From: Streptomyces sp. DH37
Lineage (GTDB): Bacteria > Actinomycetota > Actinomycetes > Streptomycetales > Streptomycetaceae
Direction: 5' to 3'
NCBI RefSeq assembly: GCF_029813835.1
Contig: NZ_JARVKV010000010.1
Span: forward strand, 62,001-126,000
Length of the DNA: 64,000 nucleotides
Positions within the stretch are counted from its first letter, which is position 1, and every line of letters starts with the position of its first letter. Under the pieces are notes generated by a model. It made no database searches and had not been told where the DNA came from. It saw only the letters and a program-made list of their open reading frames with translations. Both the position numbers and the translations under genes were made by a program. Below are positions 44,460 to 52,141 of this stretch, in pieces.

Positions 44460-45953
44460 GTGCCCTCCATGAACGACCTCGTACGCCAGCACACCGCCCT
44501 CAGCGACTCCGACCTGGAGTGGCTGCACCTGCTGGTCTCCGAGTGGCAGCTGCTGTCCGACCTCTCCTTCGCCGACCTGGTGCTGTGGGTCCCCACCCGG
44601 GACGGGACGCGTTACGTCTCCGTCGCGCAGATGCGCCCCAACACCGGCCCCACCTCCTACCAGGACGACATGGTCGGCCACCTCGTCCCCCGCGGGCGCC
44701 GGCCGCTGCTGGACGCCGCCCTCGACGAGGGCCGGATCGTCCGCGAGGGCGACCCGGAGTGGCGCGAGGAGGTGCCGGTGCGGGTCGAGTCGATCCCCGT
44801 GCGCCGCGAGGGCCGCGTCCTGGGCGTCATCGCCCGCAACACCAACCTGCTGACCGTGCGCACGCCCAGCCGGCTGGAGCTGACCTACCTGCAGAGCGCC
44901 TCGGACCTCGCGCAGATGATCGCCGCGGGATCGTTCCCCTTCCCCGACCAGCAGGTCGACATGGACGCCTCCCCGCGGGTCGGCGACGGACTGATCCGGC
45001 TCGGCGCCGACGGCGTCGTCCAGTACGCCAGCCCCAACGCGCTCTCCGCCTACCACCGGCTCGGCCTCGCCGCCGACCTGGTCGGGCTGCACCTGGGCCA
45101 GGCCACCGCCGAACTGGCGCCCTCCCGGGGCCCGGTGGACGAGTCGCTGGTCAAGCTCGCCAGCGGCTGGGCCCCGCGCGAGACCGAGATCGAGGGCAAC
45201 GGCTGCGTCGTCCAGCTGCGGGCCATCCCGCTCAAGCCGAAGGGCGTCCGGATCGGTTCGCTCATCCTGCTGCGCGACGTCACCGAACTGCGCCGCCGGG
45301 AGAGGGAGTTGATCACCAAGGACGCCACCATCCGGGAGATCCACCACCGGGTGAAGAACAACCTCCAGACCGTCGCCGCCCTGCTGCGGCTCCAGGCCCG
45401 GCGGATCGGCGCGGGCACCGGCGGCACCGCGCGGGAGGCGCTGGAGGAGGCCGTCCGCAGGGTCGGCTCGATCGCGATCGTCCACGAGACGCTGTCCCAG
45501 ACGCTGGACGAGCGCGTCGAGTTCGACGAGATAGCCGACCGGGTGCTGGCGATGGTCGCCGAGATCTCCCCGGGCATGGTCACGGGACGCCGCACGGGCC
45601 GCTTCGGCGTACTGGCGGCGGAGGTCGCCACCCCGCTGTCCATGGTGCTCACGGAGGTGCTGCAGAACGCCCTGGAGCACGGCTTCCGGCCGGGGGAGCG
45701 GGGCACCGTGGAGGTCGCCGCCGTCCGCGGCGCGGGAGCCGGCCGCGAGGGGGGACGGCTGCTGGTCACCGTGCAGGACGACGGGCGCGGCCTGCCGGAG
45801 GGCTTCGACGTGCGCACCGCGGGCAACCTGGGGCTGCAGATCGTGCGGACGCTGGTCGAGGGGGAGTTGGAGGGGGGCTTCGACATGCTCCCGGCCCCCG
45901 GGGGCGGCACCCGGGTGGTCCTGGACATCCCCGTGGAACCGGAGAGGCGCTAG
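44460..45953 (+). CDS. PdtaS-type cytoplasmic sensor histidine kinase
   Basis: A 497-residue soluble kinase. Residues ~1-150 form a GAF-like domain, ~170-285 a PAS domain, and the rest a HisKA_2/HWE-type kinase. The phosphorylated His is in IREIHHRVKNNLQTVAALLRLQ (near residue 296); ATP-binding boxes read LTEVLQNALEHGF and DDGRGLPEG. This matches mycobacterial PdtaS, which pairs with the RNA-binding antiterminator PdtaR. No response-regulator gene is adjacent, so the partner is elsewhere. GTG 44460 appears to be the transcription start as well; an ATG nine bases on is an alternative. Confidence 0.88.
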   Translation: MPSMNDLVRQHTALSDSDLEWLHLLVSEWQLLSDLSFADLVLWVPTRDGTRYVSVAQMRPNTGPTSYQDDMVGHLVPRGRRPLLDAALDEGRIVREGDPEWREEVPVRVESIPVRREGRVLGVIARNTNLLTVRTPSRLELTYLQSASDLAQMIAAGSFPFPDQQVDMDASPRVGDGLIRLGADGVVQYASPNALSAYHRLGLAADLVGLHLGQATAELAPSRGPVDESLVKLASGWAPRETEIEGNGCVVQLRAIPLKPKGVRIGSLILLRDVTELRRRERELITKDATIREIHHRVKNNLQTVAALLRLQARRIGAGTGGTAREALEEAVRRVGSIAIVHETLSQTLDERVEFDEIADRVLAMVAEISPGMVTGRRTGRFGVLAAEVATPLSMVLTEVLQNALEHGFRPGERGTVEVAAVRGAGAGREGGRLLVTVQDDGRGLPEGFDVRTAGNLGLQIVRTLVEGELEGGFDMLPAPGGGTRVVLDIPVEPERR

Positions 45954-45980
45954 CCCCCGCGCGGGCGCCCCGCACAGCAC

Positions 45981-46017
45981 CGAGCCCCGGACCGTGATGT
46001 GTACGGTCCGGGGCTCG
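45981..46017. terminator. Bidirectional hairpin terminator
   Basis: A perfect 15-bp stem (CGAGCCCCGGACCGT and complement) with a seven-base loop between the kinase gene and convergent wblE. Confidence 0.85.
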
Positions 46018-46089
46018 ACGTCGTCGTTGCGGTGCGCACTGTGGGCACTGCGCGCTGCGGCTCGGGGGCAGCAGGTGGCGGGGTGGGCG

Positions 46090-46347
46090 TCAGGCAGTGG
46101 CCTTGCGCGCCCGGTTGCGGGCGGCGCGGCGCTTCATAGCGCGGCGCTCGTCCTCGCTGAGGCCACCCCAGACACCGGAGTCCTGGCCGGACTCCAGGGC
46201 CCACTGCAGGCACTGCTCCATCACGGGGCAGCGGCGGCAGACGGCCTTGGCTTCCTCGATCTGCAGCAGCGCAGGACCGGTGTTGCCGATGGGGAAGAAG
46301 AGCTCGGGGTCTTCCTCGCGGCAAACGGCGTTGTGACGCCAGTCCAT
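46090..46347 (-). CDS. wblE: WhiB-family iron-sulfur regulator WblE
   Basis: An 85-residue WhiB-like protein. Four cysteines (9, 37, 40, 46; C-x27-C-x2-C-x5-C) hold a 4Fe-4S cluster, and GVWGG forms the family turn. A basic C-terminal end (RRAMKRRAARNRARKA) should bind DNA. It corresponds to WhiB1 of mycobacteria and WblE of Streptomyces, which act with the principal sigma factor. The gene has a long 316-base 5' region carrying a Crp-type palindrome. The ATG follows a GGAGATGGAGC site. Confidence 0.95.
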   Translation of the reverse strand: MDWRHNAVCREEDPELFFPIGNTGPALLQIEEAKAVCRRCPVMEQCLQWALESGQDSGVWGGLSEDERRAMKRRAARNRARKATA

Positions 46348-46388
46348 GGCTGCTCCATCTCCTACGCGTTGCGGTAGTTGCTTGTGAA

Positions 46389-46404
46389 TGTGAACGCTTT
46401 CACG
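46389..46404. promoter_or_regulatory. Crp-type palindrome upstream of wblE
   Basis: TGTGA-ACGCTT-TCACG matches the Crp consensus TGTGA-N6-TCACA at nine of ten fixed positions. It is centred about 50 bases before the wblE start codon. Confidence 0.65.
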
Positions 46405-46638
46405 AATCCCTCCGCAAGGGAAGGGGCAGCGCCCGGCTTCGCCGGGAGTGTCCCGAGGGATGAGGAGGTGGATTCGGGGCTCTCAAGGGGGTCGGCGTCG
46501 ACCGTCCCGATCGCCATGAAGAGACTCGCAAACCTCGGCGGCGGATACAACCCCTTCCGGAAAGTTTTTTTTGATTCCTTGGTGTCAACTAGGTCACAGC
46601 CGTACTTCCAGGGGGTGGAAGCTGGCCTAAACGTTCGA

Positions 46639-46654
46639 GTGAAAGGACTTTCAC
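46639..46654. repeat. Palindrome GTGAAAG-GA-CTTTCAC
   Basis: Seven-base perfect inverted arms around two bases, ten bases after the DAG kinase stop and ~290 bases before wblE. The loop is too short for a terminator, so a protein-binding site is more likely. Confidence 0.6.
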
Positions 46655-46663
46655 CACATCCAC

Positions 46664-47632
46664 TTACACAATCACACGCAGTGCACGGCGTACGCCTGTG
46701 AACGTCACGCTCGTACGCAGTCCCAGGTGGTCACCGTCCATCTGAAACGGCAGCGGCACCTGCGAATCCAAGGTGAAGTCGGTGAGGTCGTGAAGGGAGA
46801 CCGCGTGCTTGCCGTGCGGGCCCCGCTCGGGCGAGGAGGCCAGCAGCTGGGCCCCGTAGCGGGTCACCGCGGACGGGGTGAGCCGGGTCAGGCCGAGCAC
46901 GTCGAGGGCGGTGTCGAAGGACGCCCGGGGGGCCGCGTACAGCGGGCGGTTGCCCAGGTAGCTCCAGGGCGCGGTGTTGCAGACTATGGACAGCGCCAGG
47001 TCCTCGACCGGCTCCTCGTCCGGCCGCCGGAGGGTGATCGTCCCGTGGCGGCGGTACGGGTCCCCCAGGAACTGCCGCACCACCTGACGCACGTAGAGGG
47101 CGTGCGTCGAACGCCTGCCGCGCTCGCGCATCTGCTCGACCCGGCCCACCACGCCCGCGTCGAAGCCGAGCCCCGCGCAGAAGGTGAACCAGCGGGGCGG
47201 CACCTCCGCGTCGTCCGTCCCCGGCGTGCCGGCCGCGAGGCCCAGGCCCACCGTGCGCTCGCTGCCCGCGTTCAGCGCGCCCAGCAGGGCGCCCGTGGCC
47301 TCCACCGCGTCGTTGGGCAGGCCGAGGGCGCGGGCGAAGACGTTGGTCGAACCCCCGGGCACGACCGCGAGGCGGGGGAGGACGTCGGGGGCGGGGCCGG
47401 CGTGCAGCAGCCCGTTGACGACCTCGTTGACCGTGCCGTCCCCGCCGAGCACGATGACCAGCTCGATCTCCCCGCGCTGCACCGCCTGCCGCCCCAGATC
47501 GCGCGCGTGGCCCCGGTACTCGGTGGTGGCGACCTCCAGCTTCAGGTCGCTGGCCAGGGCGTGGATGAGGACGTCGCGGGTGCGGGCACTGGTGGTGGTG
47601 GCTGCCGGGTTGACCACGAGGAGCGCGCGCAT
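46664..47632 (-). CDS. Diacylglycerol kinase-family lipid kinase
   Basis: A 322-residue DAGK_cat protein. The nucleotide-binding loop is VIVLGGDGTVNEVVNGL (around residue 65) and the following block is VVPGGSTNVFARALGLP. It should phosphorylate diacylglycerol or a related lipid at the cytoplasmic membrane face. ATG 47632 (MRALLVVNPAA) is the typical family start; an in-frame ATG at 47650 is less likely. It precedes wblE on the same strand with a long gap between them. Confidence 0.9.
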   Translation of the reverse strand: MRALLVVNPAATTTSARTRDVLIHALASDLKLEVATTEYRGHARDLGRQAVQRGEIELVIVLGGDGTVNEVVNGLLHAGPAPDVLPRLAVVPGGSTNVFARALGLPNDAVEATGALLGALNAGSERTVGLGLAAGTPGTDDAEVPPRWFTFCAGLGFDAGVVGRVEQMRERGRRSTHALYVRQVVRQFLGDPYRRHGTITLRRPDEEPVEDLALSIVCNTAPWSYLGNRPLYAAPRASFDTALDVLGLTRLTPSAVTRYGAQLLASSPERGPHGKHAVSLHDLTDFTLDSQVPLPFQMDGDHLGLRTSVTFTGVRRALRVIV

Positions 47633-47744
47633 GGTGTGCAGCGTACCCACCCCCGCGCGCTCGAGACGGACGGGCTCGGAGCGGCCGGCGGGTGGGCTGC
47701 GGCCGGGCCGCGGCCGGTCGGAGGGTCGGGGGAGTCCGCCCCGC

Positions 47745-47750
47745 TACCCT
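47745..47750 (+). promoter_or_regulatory. -10 box for leaderless transcript of the four-helix membrane protein
   Basis: TACCCT ends six bases before the GTG at 47757; no ribosome binding site is seen. Confidence 0.5.
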
Positions 47751-47756
47751 GGCTGG

Positions 47757-48206
47757 GTGACCACGGACGCATCCTCCGCCGAAGCCCCCCGCACCCCCGG
47801 ATCCCCCCGGCCGGCGCGGATCACCGCCGCGGCCGTCCTGGTGGCGGTGCAGGGCGCTGTGGTCGCGGGCCTGGGGGCGGGCATGCTGGTGATGTTGCTG
47901 ACCGGCAGCCGGGCCGACGACACGACGCAGGCCCTCGCCGGGGCCGCGACCGTGCTGGCACTGGCGGTGCTGCCGCTGGCCGCCGCGCGGGGGTTGTGGC
48001 TGCGGCGCCGGTGGAGCCGCGGACCGGCGGTGATCGTCCAGCTGATGGCGCTCCCGGTGGGCTGGCAGATGGCGCAGAACGGCGGCGTGTGGCTCGCCGC
48101 CGGAGCGGTCATCGCGCTCACCGCGCTGGCCGTGCTCGTCTGCCTGGTGAACCCGACGGCCACCGAGGCCCTGGGCATCGGCCCGCGCGAGCCCCGGGAC
48201 GCCTGA
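47757..48206 (+). CDS. Small integral membrane protein
   Basis: A 149-residue protein with four membrane helices: ITAAAVLVAVQGAVVAGLGAGMLV, ALAGAATVLALAVLPLAAARG, VIVQLMALPVGWQM and LAAGAVIALTALAVLVCLV. The N-terminus is a ~25-residue Ser/Pro cytoplasmic stretch. It has no recognisable domain and is conserved at this place in Streptomyces. It is convergent with sigH, whose stop lies 17 bases away. Function unknown. Confidence 0.78.
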   Translation: MTTDASSAEAPRTPGSPRPARITAAAVLVAVQGAVVAGLGAGMLVMLLTGSRADDTTQALAGAATVLALAVLPLAAARGLWLRRRWSRGPAVIVQLMALPVGWQMAQNGGVWLAAGAVIALTALAVLVCLVNPTATEALGIGPREPRDA

Positions 48207-48222
48207 CCGGCGGGCCGGCGGG

Positions 48223-49191
48223 CTACTCCTCCACCAGCAGCCGGTCGCGCAGCTGCGCCAGGGTGCGGGCCAGCAGGCGCGAGACGTGCATCTGCGAGAT
48301 GCCGACCTCCTGGGCGATCTGGGACTGGGTCATGTTGCCGAAGAAGCGCAGCAGCAGGATCTTCTTCTCGCGCGGCGGCAGCTCCTCCAGCAGCGGCTTG
48401 AGCGACTCCCGGTACTCCACGCCCTCCAGGGCGTCGTCCTCCGCGCCCAGGGTGTCCGCGACGGCCGGGGACTCGTCGTCGGTGTCCGGGACGTCGAGGG
48501 AGAGCGTGCTGTAGGCGTTCGCCGACTCCAGGCCCTCCAGGACCTCCTCCTCGGAGATCGACAGCCGCTCGGCCAGCTCGTGGACGGTCGGGGCGCGCCC
48601 GTGCTGCTGGGACAGCTCGGCGGTGGCCGTCGTCAGGGACAGCCGCAGCTCCTGGAGCCGGCGCGGCACCCGCACCGCCCAGCCCTTGTCGCGGAAGTGC
48701 CGCTTGATCTCGCCGACGACCGTCGGGGTGGCGTAGGTGGAGAACTCCACGCCGCGCTCCGGGTCGAAGCGGTCCACCGACTTGATCAGGCCGATCGTGG
48801 CGACCTGCGTCAGGTCGTCCAGCGGCTCGCCGCGGTTGCGGAAGCGCCGCGCCAGGTGCTCCACCAGCGGCAGGTGCATCCGCACCAGGATGTTGCGCAG
48901 TTCGGCCCGCTCGGGCGAGCCGGCCGGGAGACCGCGCAGTCTGACGAACAGGTCCCGTGCGCCGCTGCGGTCCTGCGGATCCGGCTGGCGGTGCACGTAG
49001 ACGGCGCCTCCGCCGTCCCCGCCGCTGCCGCCGTCCCCGTCTGTGCCGTGCTGCTGGTTCTCCATGGCCCCCGCCCGCTCTGCCCGCTGATCAGGTTCGG
49101 CTGGATGAGGCCGTGCGTGCTGCTCGGGGATGACCGGGCCCGCCGCCTTCTCGTGGCGGCCCGTCCGCGTTTCGCTCTCCAGGTCGTTCAC
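48223..49191 (-). CDS. sigH: SigB/SigF-type stress sigma factor SigH
   Basis: A 322-residue sigma factor of the SigB/SigF/SigG group. Region 2 reads LVEHLARRFRNRGEPLDDLTQVATIGLIKSVDRF, region 3 contains RRLQELRLSLTTATAELSQQHGR, and region 4 has NMTQSQIAQEVGISQMHVSRLLAR. The start is set at GTG 49191 behind AAGGGG. A second good start is ATG 49065 (MENQQHG), which would remove 42 residues; S. coelicolor SigH is known to occur in several sizes. The N-terminal ~70 residues are low-complexity Asp/Gly/Glu. It follows its anti-sigma gene by 38 bases. Confidence 0.92.
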   Translation of the reverse strand: MNDLESETRTGRHEKAAGPVIPEQHARPHPAEPDQRAERAGAMENQQHGTDGDGGSGGDGGGAVYVHRQPDPQDRSGARDLFVRLRGLPAGSPERAELRNILVRMHLPLVEHLARRFRNRGEPLDDLTQVATIGLIKSVDRFDPERGVEFSTYATPTVVGEIKRHFRDKGWAVRVPRRLQELRLSLTTATAELSQQHGRAPTVHELAERLSISEEEVLEGLESANAYSTLSLDVPDTDDESPAVADTLGAEDDALEGVEYRESLKPLLEELPPREKKILLLRFFGNMTQSQIAQEVGISQMHVSRLLARTLAQLRDRLLVEE

Positions 49192-49229
49192 ACCGACCCC
49201 CTTGTCCCGTACCGGCCCGTGTGCGCCGG

Positions 49230-49643
49230 TCACGGCGCCCCTGGGCCGGCGCCGCGCTTCTTGTGCAGGCTGATGCTGACCGTTCGATCCTCGGCCACGG
49301 CCGAGTCGACCTCGCCCGCCAGTGCGGAGAGCACCGTCCAGGCGAAGGTGTCGCGCTCGGGGGCGCGGCCGTCGGTGGTGGGCGCCGACACCGTCACCCA
49401 CAGGGAGTCCCCGACGAGCTTGAACACGCAGCTCAGTACGCTGCCGGGGACCGCTTGCTGGAGCAGGATGGCGCACGCCTCGTCGACGGCGATGCGCAGA
49501 TCCTCGATCTCGTCGAGGGTGAAGTCCAAGCGGGCCGCGAGACCGGCGGTGGCGGTACGCAGCACCGAAAGGTAGGCGCCCGCGGCGGGCAGCCGGACCT
49601 CGACGAAGTCCTGCGTCCCGGGCTCGCCTGCGATCTGGGACAC
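49230..49643 (-). CDS. RsbW-type anti-sigma factor of SigH
   Basis: A 137-residue GHKL (HATPase_c_2) serine kinase/anti-sigma protein. The ATP-binding N-box lies in LDEIEDLRIAVDEACAILLQQAV. Later G boxes are weak, as in other anti-sigma kinases. The equivalent S. coelicolor protein (UshX/PrsH) binds SigH. GTG 49643 has a GGAGG site five bases upstream. Co-transcription with sigH is likely. Confidence 0.9.
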   Translation of the reverse strand: MSQIAGEPGTQDFVEVRLPAAGAYLSVLRTATAGLAARLDFTLDEIEDLRIAVDEACAILLQQAVPGSVLSCVFKLVGDSLWVTVSAPTTDGRAPERDTFAWTVLSALAGEVDSAVAEDRTVSISLHKKRGAGPGAP

Positions 49644-49885
49644 CCTCACCTCCAAGGTGACACGAGCTGGTGGCTGCCGTGAACGCAGGTCCGGCAACCC
49701 TGTTGCAGTGGGTCAACGGACCGGCGCGGCAGATCGTTCGACTGCGACGCTATCGTGATCCGAGGCATGCTGTCGCCCGGGTCCGGAAGGGCACCCTTCC
49801 TGCGAACGTAACCCATAGTAAACACATGGGTACTGTCCGTGGCTAGGGGTCTGCGGTGCCGAATTCCGTACCGGTCACGCTGTGT

Positions 49886-50416
49886 TCACAGCGCTCCGGG
49901 ACGCCCCGGTTGTTCCCCGTCCCCGGGATCCCCCGGCGCCCTTCCGGCGGCGAGGGCCCGCAGCGGCTCGCCGGAGAGGCGGAAGACCGTCCACTCGTCC
50001 ATCGGCTCGGCGCCCAGCGACTTGTAGAAGCCGATGGCGGGCTCGTTCCAGTTCAGTACCCACCACTGGAACCGTTCGTAACCCCGTTCGACGCAGAGGC
50101 GCGCGAGTTCGGCCAGCAGCGCCCTGCCGTGGCCCGCGCCGCGCGCGGCGGGGCGGACGTACAGGTCCTCCAGGTACACCCCGTGCGTGCCGGTCCAGGT
50201 CGAGAAGTTGAGGAACCACAGGGCGAAGCCGACCGGCTCGCCGCTCCGGTCGTCCTCGGCGACCAGGGCGAAGACGGCCGGGTTCTCGCGGAAGAGGGCG
50301 TCGCGCAACTGCTCCTCGGTGGCCCTGGCCTCCTCCAGTGAGCGCTCGTACTCCGCCAGTTCGCGGATCATGGCGTGGATCGCCGGGACGTCGGCGGGGG
50401 CCGCTGGTCGGATCAT
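49886..50416 (-). CDS. GNAT-family N-acetyltransferase (diamine type)
   Basis: A 176-residue GNAT enzyme close to spermidine/diamine acetyltransferases. Motif A reads YLEDLYVRPAARGAGHGRALLAELAR and motif B ERFQWWVLNWNEPAIGFYKSLGAEPM. The last ~25 residues are a Gly/Pro-rich tail. The ATG at 50416 gives the typical MIRPAAPADVPAI start. It lies 10 bases after the stop of the desulfhydrase gene on the same strand, so the two are probably one unit. Confidence 0.9.
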   Translation of the reverse strand: MIRPAAPADVPAIHAMIRELAEYERSLEEARATEEQLRDALFRENPAVFALVAEDDRSGEPVGFALWFLNFSTWTGTHGVYLEDLYVRPAARGAGHGRALLAELARLCVERGYERFQWWVLNWNEPAIGFYKSLGAEPMDEWTVFRLSGEPLRALAAGRAPGDPGDGEQPGRPGAL

Positions 50417-50426
50417 GCCGTGAAGG

Positions 50427-51416
50427 CTAGCCGGTGACCACGGCGGCCACCGTCGCTCCGGCGGGGAAGGCGCCCTCCCCGGCCAGGGCCGTCAGGCCGT
50501 ACAGGACCTTGGCGACGTACACGCGGTCCAGGCCGGGCAGCCCGTGCCGGGCGGCGAAGTCCGCGGCGAAGGACTCCAGCGCGTCGGTGGTGCGGGCGAA
50601 GCCGCCGCAGTGGAAGCGGTCCTCCACCGTCCAGTCGCCGCGGCGCCCGCCGAAGGCGGCGTACTGGAGACGCTCCACGTCCCCGGCGAGGAAGCCGCCC
50701 CGCAGGACGGAGAAGCCGATCGCGCGCTGCCCGTCCGCCAGGCCGGCGGCCAGTCCGGCGAGGGTGCCGCCGGTGCCGCACGCGACGGCCACCACGTCGG
50801 CGGCCCCGCGCAGTTCCCGTCCCAGCTCCGCGGCGCCCCGCACGGCCTCGGCGTCGCTGCCGCCCTCCGGTACGAGGCGGAAGGGCCCGAAGCGGTCGCG
50901 CAGCGTGTCCGTCCACTCCGGATCGTTCCTGCGGCGGTACGCCGCCCGCGTCACGAAGTGCAACCGCATGCCGTCCGCGGCGCAGCGCGCCAGGGAGGCG
51001 TTCAGGGGCCGGCCGGCGAGTTCCTCGCCCCGTACGACCCCGATCGTGGACAGTCCCAGCAGGCGCCCGGCGGCGGCCGTGGCGCGCAGGTGGTTGGAGT
51101 ACGCCCCGCCGAAGGTCAGCAACGTGCGGTCGCCGGCCAGCGCGGCGGCGCGCAGGTTGGGCACGAGCTTGCGCCACTTGTTGCCGACGAGGTCCGGGTG
51201 GATCAGGTCGTCGCGCTTGAGCAGCAGGCGCACGCCGCGGCGCGCGAAGCGCTCGTCGGCGACCTCCGTCAGGGGGGAGGGGAGGCGGGGGGCGAGTGCG
51301 TCCAGGGCCGCCAGGGGGTCTGAGGAGCCGGAGGAGCCGGAGGAGCCGGAGGAGCCGGGGGAGCCGGAGGGGCCGGGGGAGCCGGGGAAGCCGGAGAGAG
51401 GGGTCGCGCTGCTCAC
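50427..51416 (-). CDS. PLP-dependent D-cysteine desulfhydrase / ACC deaminase family enzyme
   Basis: A ~329-residue fold-type-II PLP enzyme. The cofactor Lys is in DLVGNKWRKLVPNLRAA and the phosphate-binding loop in VACGTGGTLAGLAAGL. It should release H2S and pyruvate from D-cysteine or deaminate aminocyclopropane-carboxylate. The first ~35 residues are a Ser/Gly/Pro repeat encoded by a 9-base tandem repeat. GTG 51416 is the family-like start, but its ribosome binding site is poor and GTG 51443 is an alternative. Confidence 0.85.
   Translation of the reverse strand: MSSATPLSGFPGSPGPSGSPGSSGSSGSSGSSDPLAALDALAPRLPSPLTEVADERFARRGVRLLLKRDDLIHPDLVGNKWRKLVPNLRAAALAGDRTLLTFGGAYSNHLRATAAAGRLLGLSTIGVVRGEELAGRPLNASLARCAADGMRLHFVTRAAYRRRNDPEWTDTLRDRFGPFRLVPEGGSDAEAVRGAAELGRELRGAADVVAVACGTGGTLAGLAAGLADGQRAIGFSVLRGGFLAGDVERLQYAAFGGRRGDWTVEDRFHCGGFARTTDALESFAADFAARHGLPGLDRVYVAKVLYGLTALAGEGAFPAGATVAAVVTG
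51324..51400. repeat. 9-base tandem repeat in desulfhydrase N-terminus
   Basis: Imperfect tandem copies of GAGCCGGAG, about eight units, encode the Gly/Ser/Pro stretch at the start of the protein. Copy number may vary between strains. Confidence 0.8.
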
Positions 51417-51873
51417 TCCGCCATTGTCGCGTCGGTGTGGCACCCCGTGTCACCCCCGGGAGCGCGGTGGGTGCCGTGCGGGCGCCTCCGGGGCCGTCGG
51501 CCGCCCCGCCCCTCCGGCGGTCCCGGGATTGCGGTTGTGACGGCGGCTGTCCGTGCGCCGGCGGCGCGGCCCTCACCGGAGCGGCGCGGCGGTCGTCCCG
51601 TGCCCCGCCGAAGCGGCGCGCTCCGCCGCCGACGCGCAGGACCGCGGCTCCGCTTCGCCCGCCGCGGCCCCGTGTGAGATCCGTCATACGACGCATCGGA
51701 CTTTTCCTCCCCCACTTCCCGCACGCCGCCGAACCGGGCGCACGGAGGGGGAGGAAGCCGAGGTCAGCGCCGTGGCGCACCGGTGTGCCGAGCCGCGGCG
51801 CAGGGCCGCTGCCGCGCGGCGCCGCCGGAGGGCGCCCGTACGCCTTCGCGAACACCGGCATCCCTTCCGTATG

Positions 51874-51883
51874 AAAGCGCTTT
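51874..51883. promoter_or_regulatory. LacI/GalR-type palindrome AAAGCGCTTT
   Basis: A perfect 10-base palindrome inside TGAAAGCGCTTTTC, the form typical of LacI-family operators. No sugar gene is nearby; the regulated gene, if any, is unclear. Confidence 0.4.
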
Positions 51884-51985
51884 TCCCGGGCACATGGGTG
51901 TACGCCCCGGTCGATGGAAGCCCGCTGTCGCGCCTCCCCGAGATCAGGGCTGATACGAGGTGGCTGCGTTGCTCTGAGCCGACTG

Positions 51986-52015
51986 TTGTCAAGTTTTCTT
52001 GACCTGAGCTATACA
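51986..52015 (+). promoter_or_regulatory. Promoter of the DUF2267 gene with 6-4-6 inverted repeat
   Basis: TTGTCA (51986-51991) and TATACA (52010-52015) are 18 bases apart. GTCAAG-TTTT-CTTGAC (51988-52003), a perfect inverted repeat, overlaps the -35 box, so repression by a dimeric protein is plausible. Confidence 0.6.
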
Positions 52016-52141
52016 GATGGGCGGAGGGCATTGCACTCAGTGCCGCACCGCCGGCTGCTCCGCGCTCCTGGCGGGGCGGTGGGCGACGGCCCGTGCCGAC
52101 CACCTCACCGGTACCAGTCAGTACGGAAGGGGAGATGGACC

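Larger units (their letters stand above)
46348..46663 (-). other. Long upstream region of wblE
   Basis: This 316-base interval is less GC-rich than its surroundings. It contains an eight-base A tract (minus strand, about 46565-46572), TTGACA on the minus strand at 46588-46583, and two palindromes (46389-46404 and 46639-46654). No convincing -10 box pairs with the TTGACA at standard spacing. A 62-codon open frame directly before wblE lacks a good start site. Confidence 0.6.
51417..52141. other. 725-base intergenic region between desulfhydrase and DUF2267 genes
   Basis: It holds no gene I can support. The first part is GC-rich without coding signal. It contains a LacI-type palindrome (51874-51883) and the DUF2267 promoter (51986-52015), near which base composition falls. 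Confidence 0.6.

Noticed and set aside
46362..46550. 62-codon minus-strand frame directly upstream of wblE
   Set aside because: It would need a TTG start with no spaced ribosome binding site, and no family resemblance is visible; treated as leader sequence.
46560..46588. Sigma-R or housekeeping promoter for wblE around TTGACA and GGAAT on the minus strand
   Set aside because: GGAAT is followed by GTT at 22, not 18 bases, and no TAnnnT lies 16-19 bases after TTGACA.
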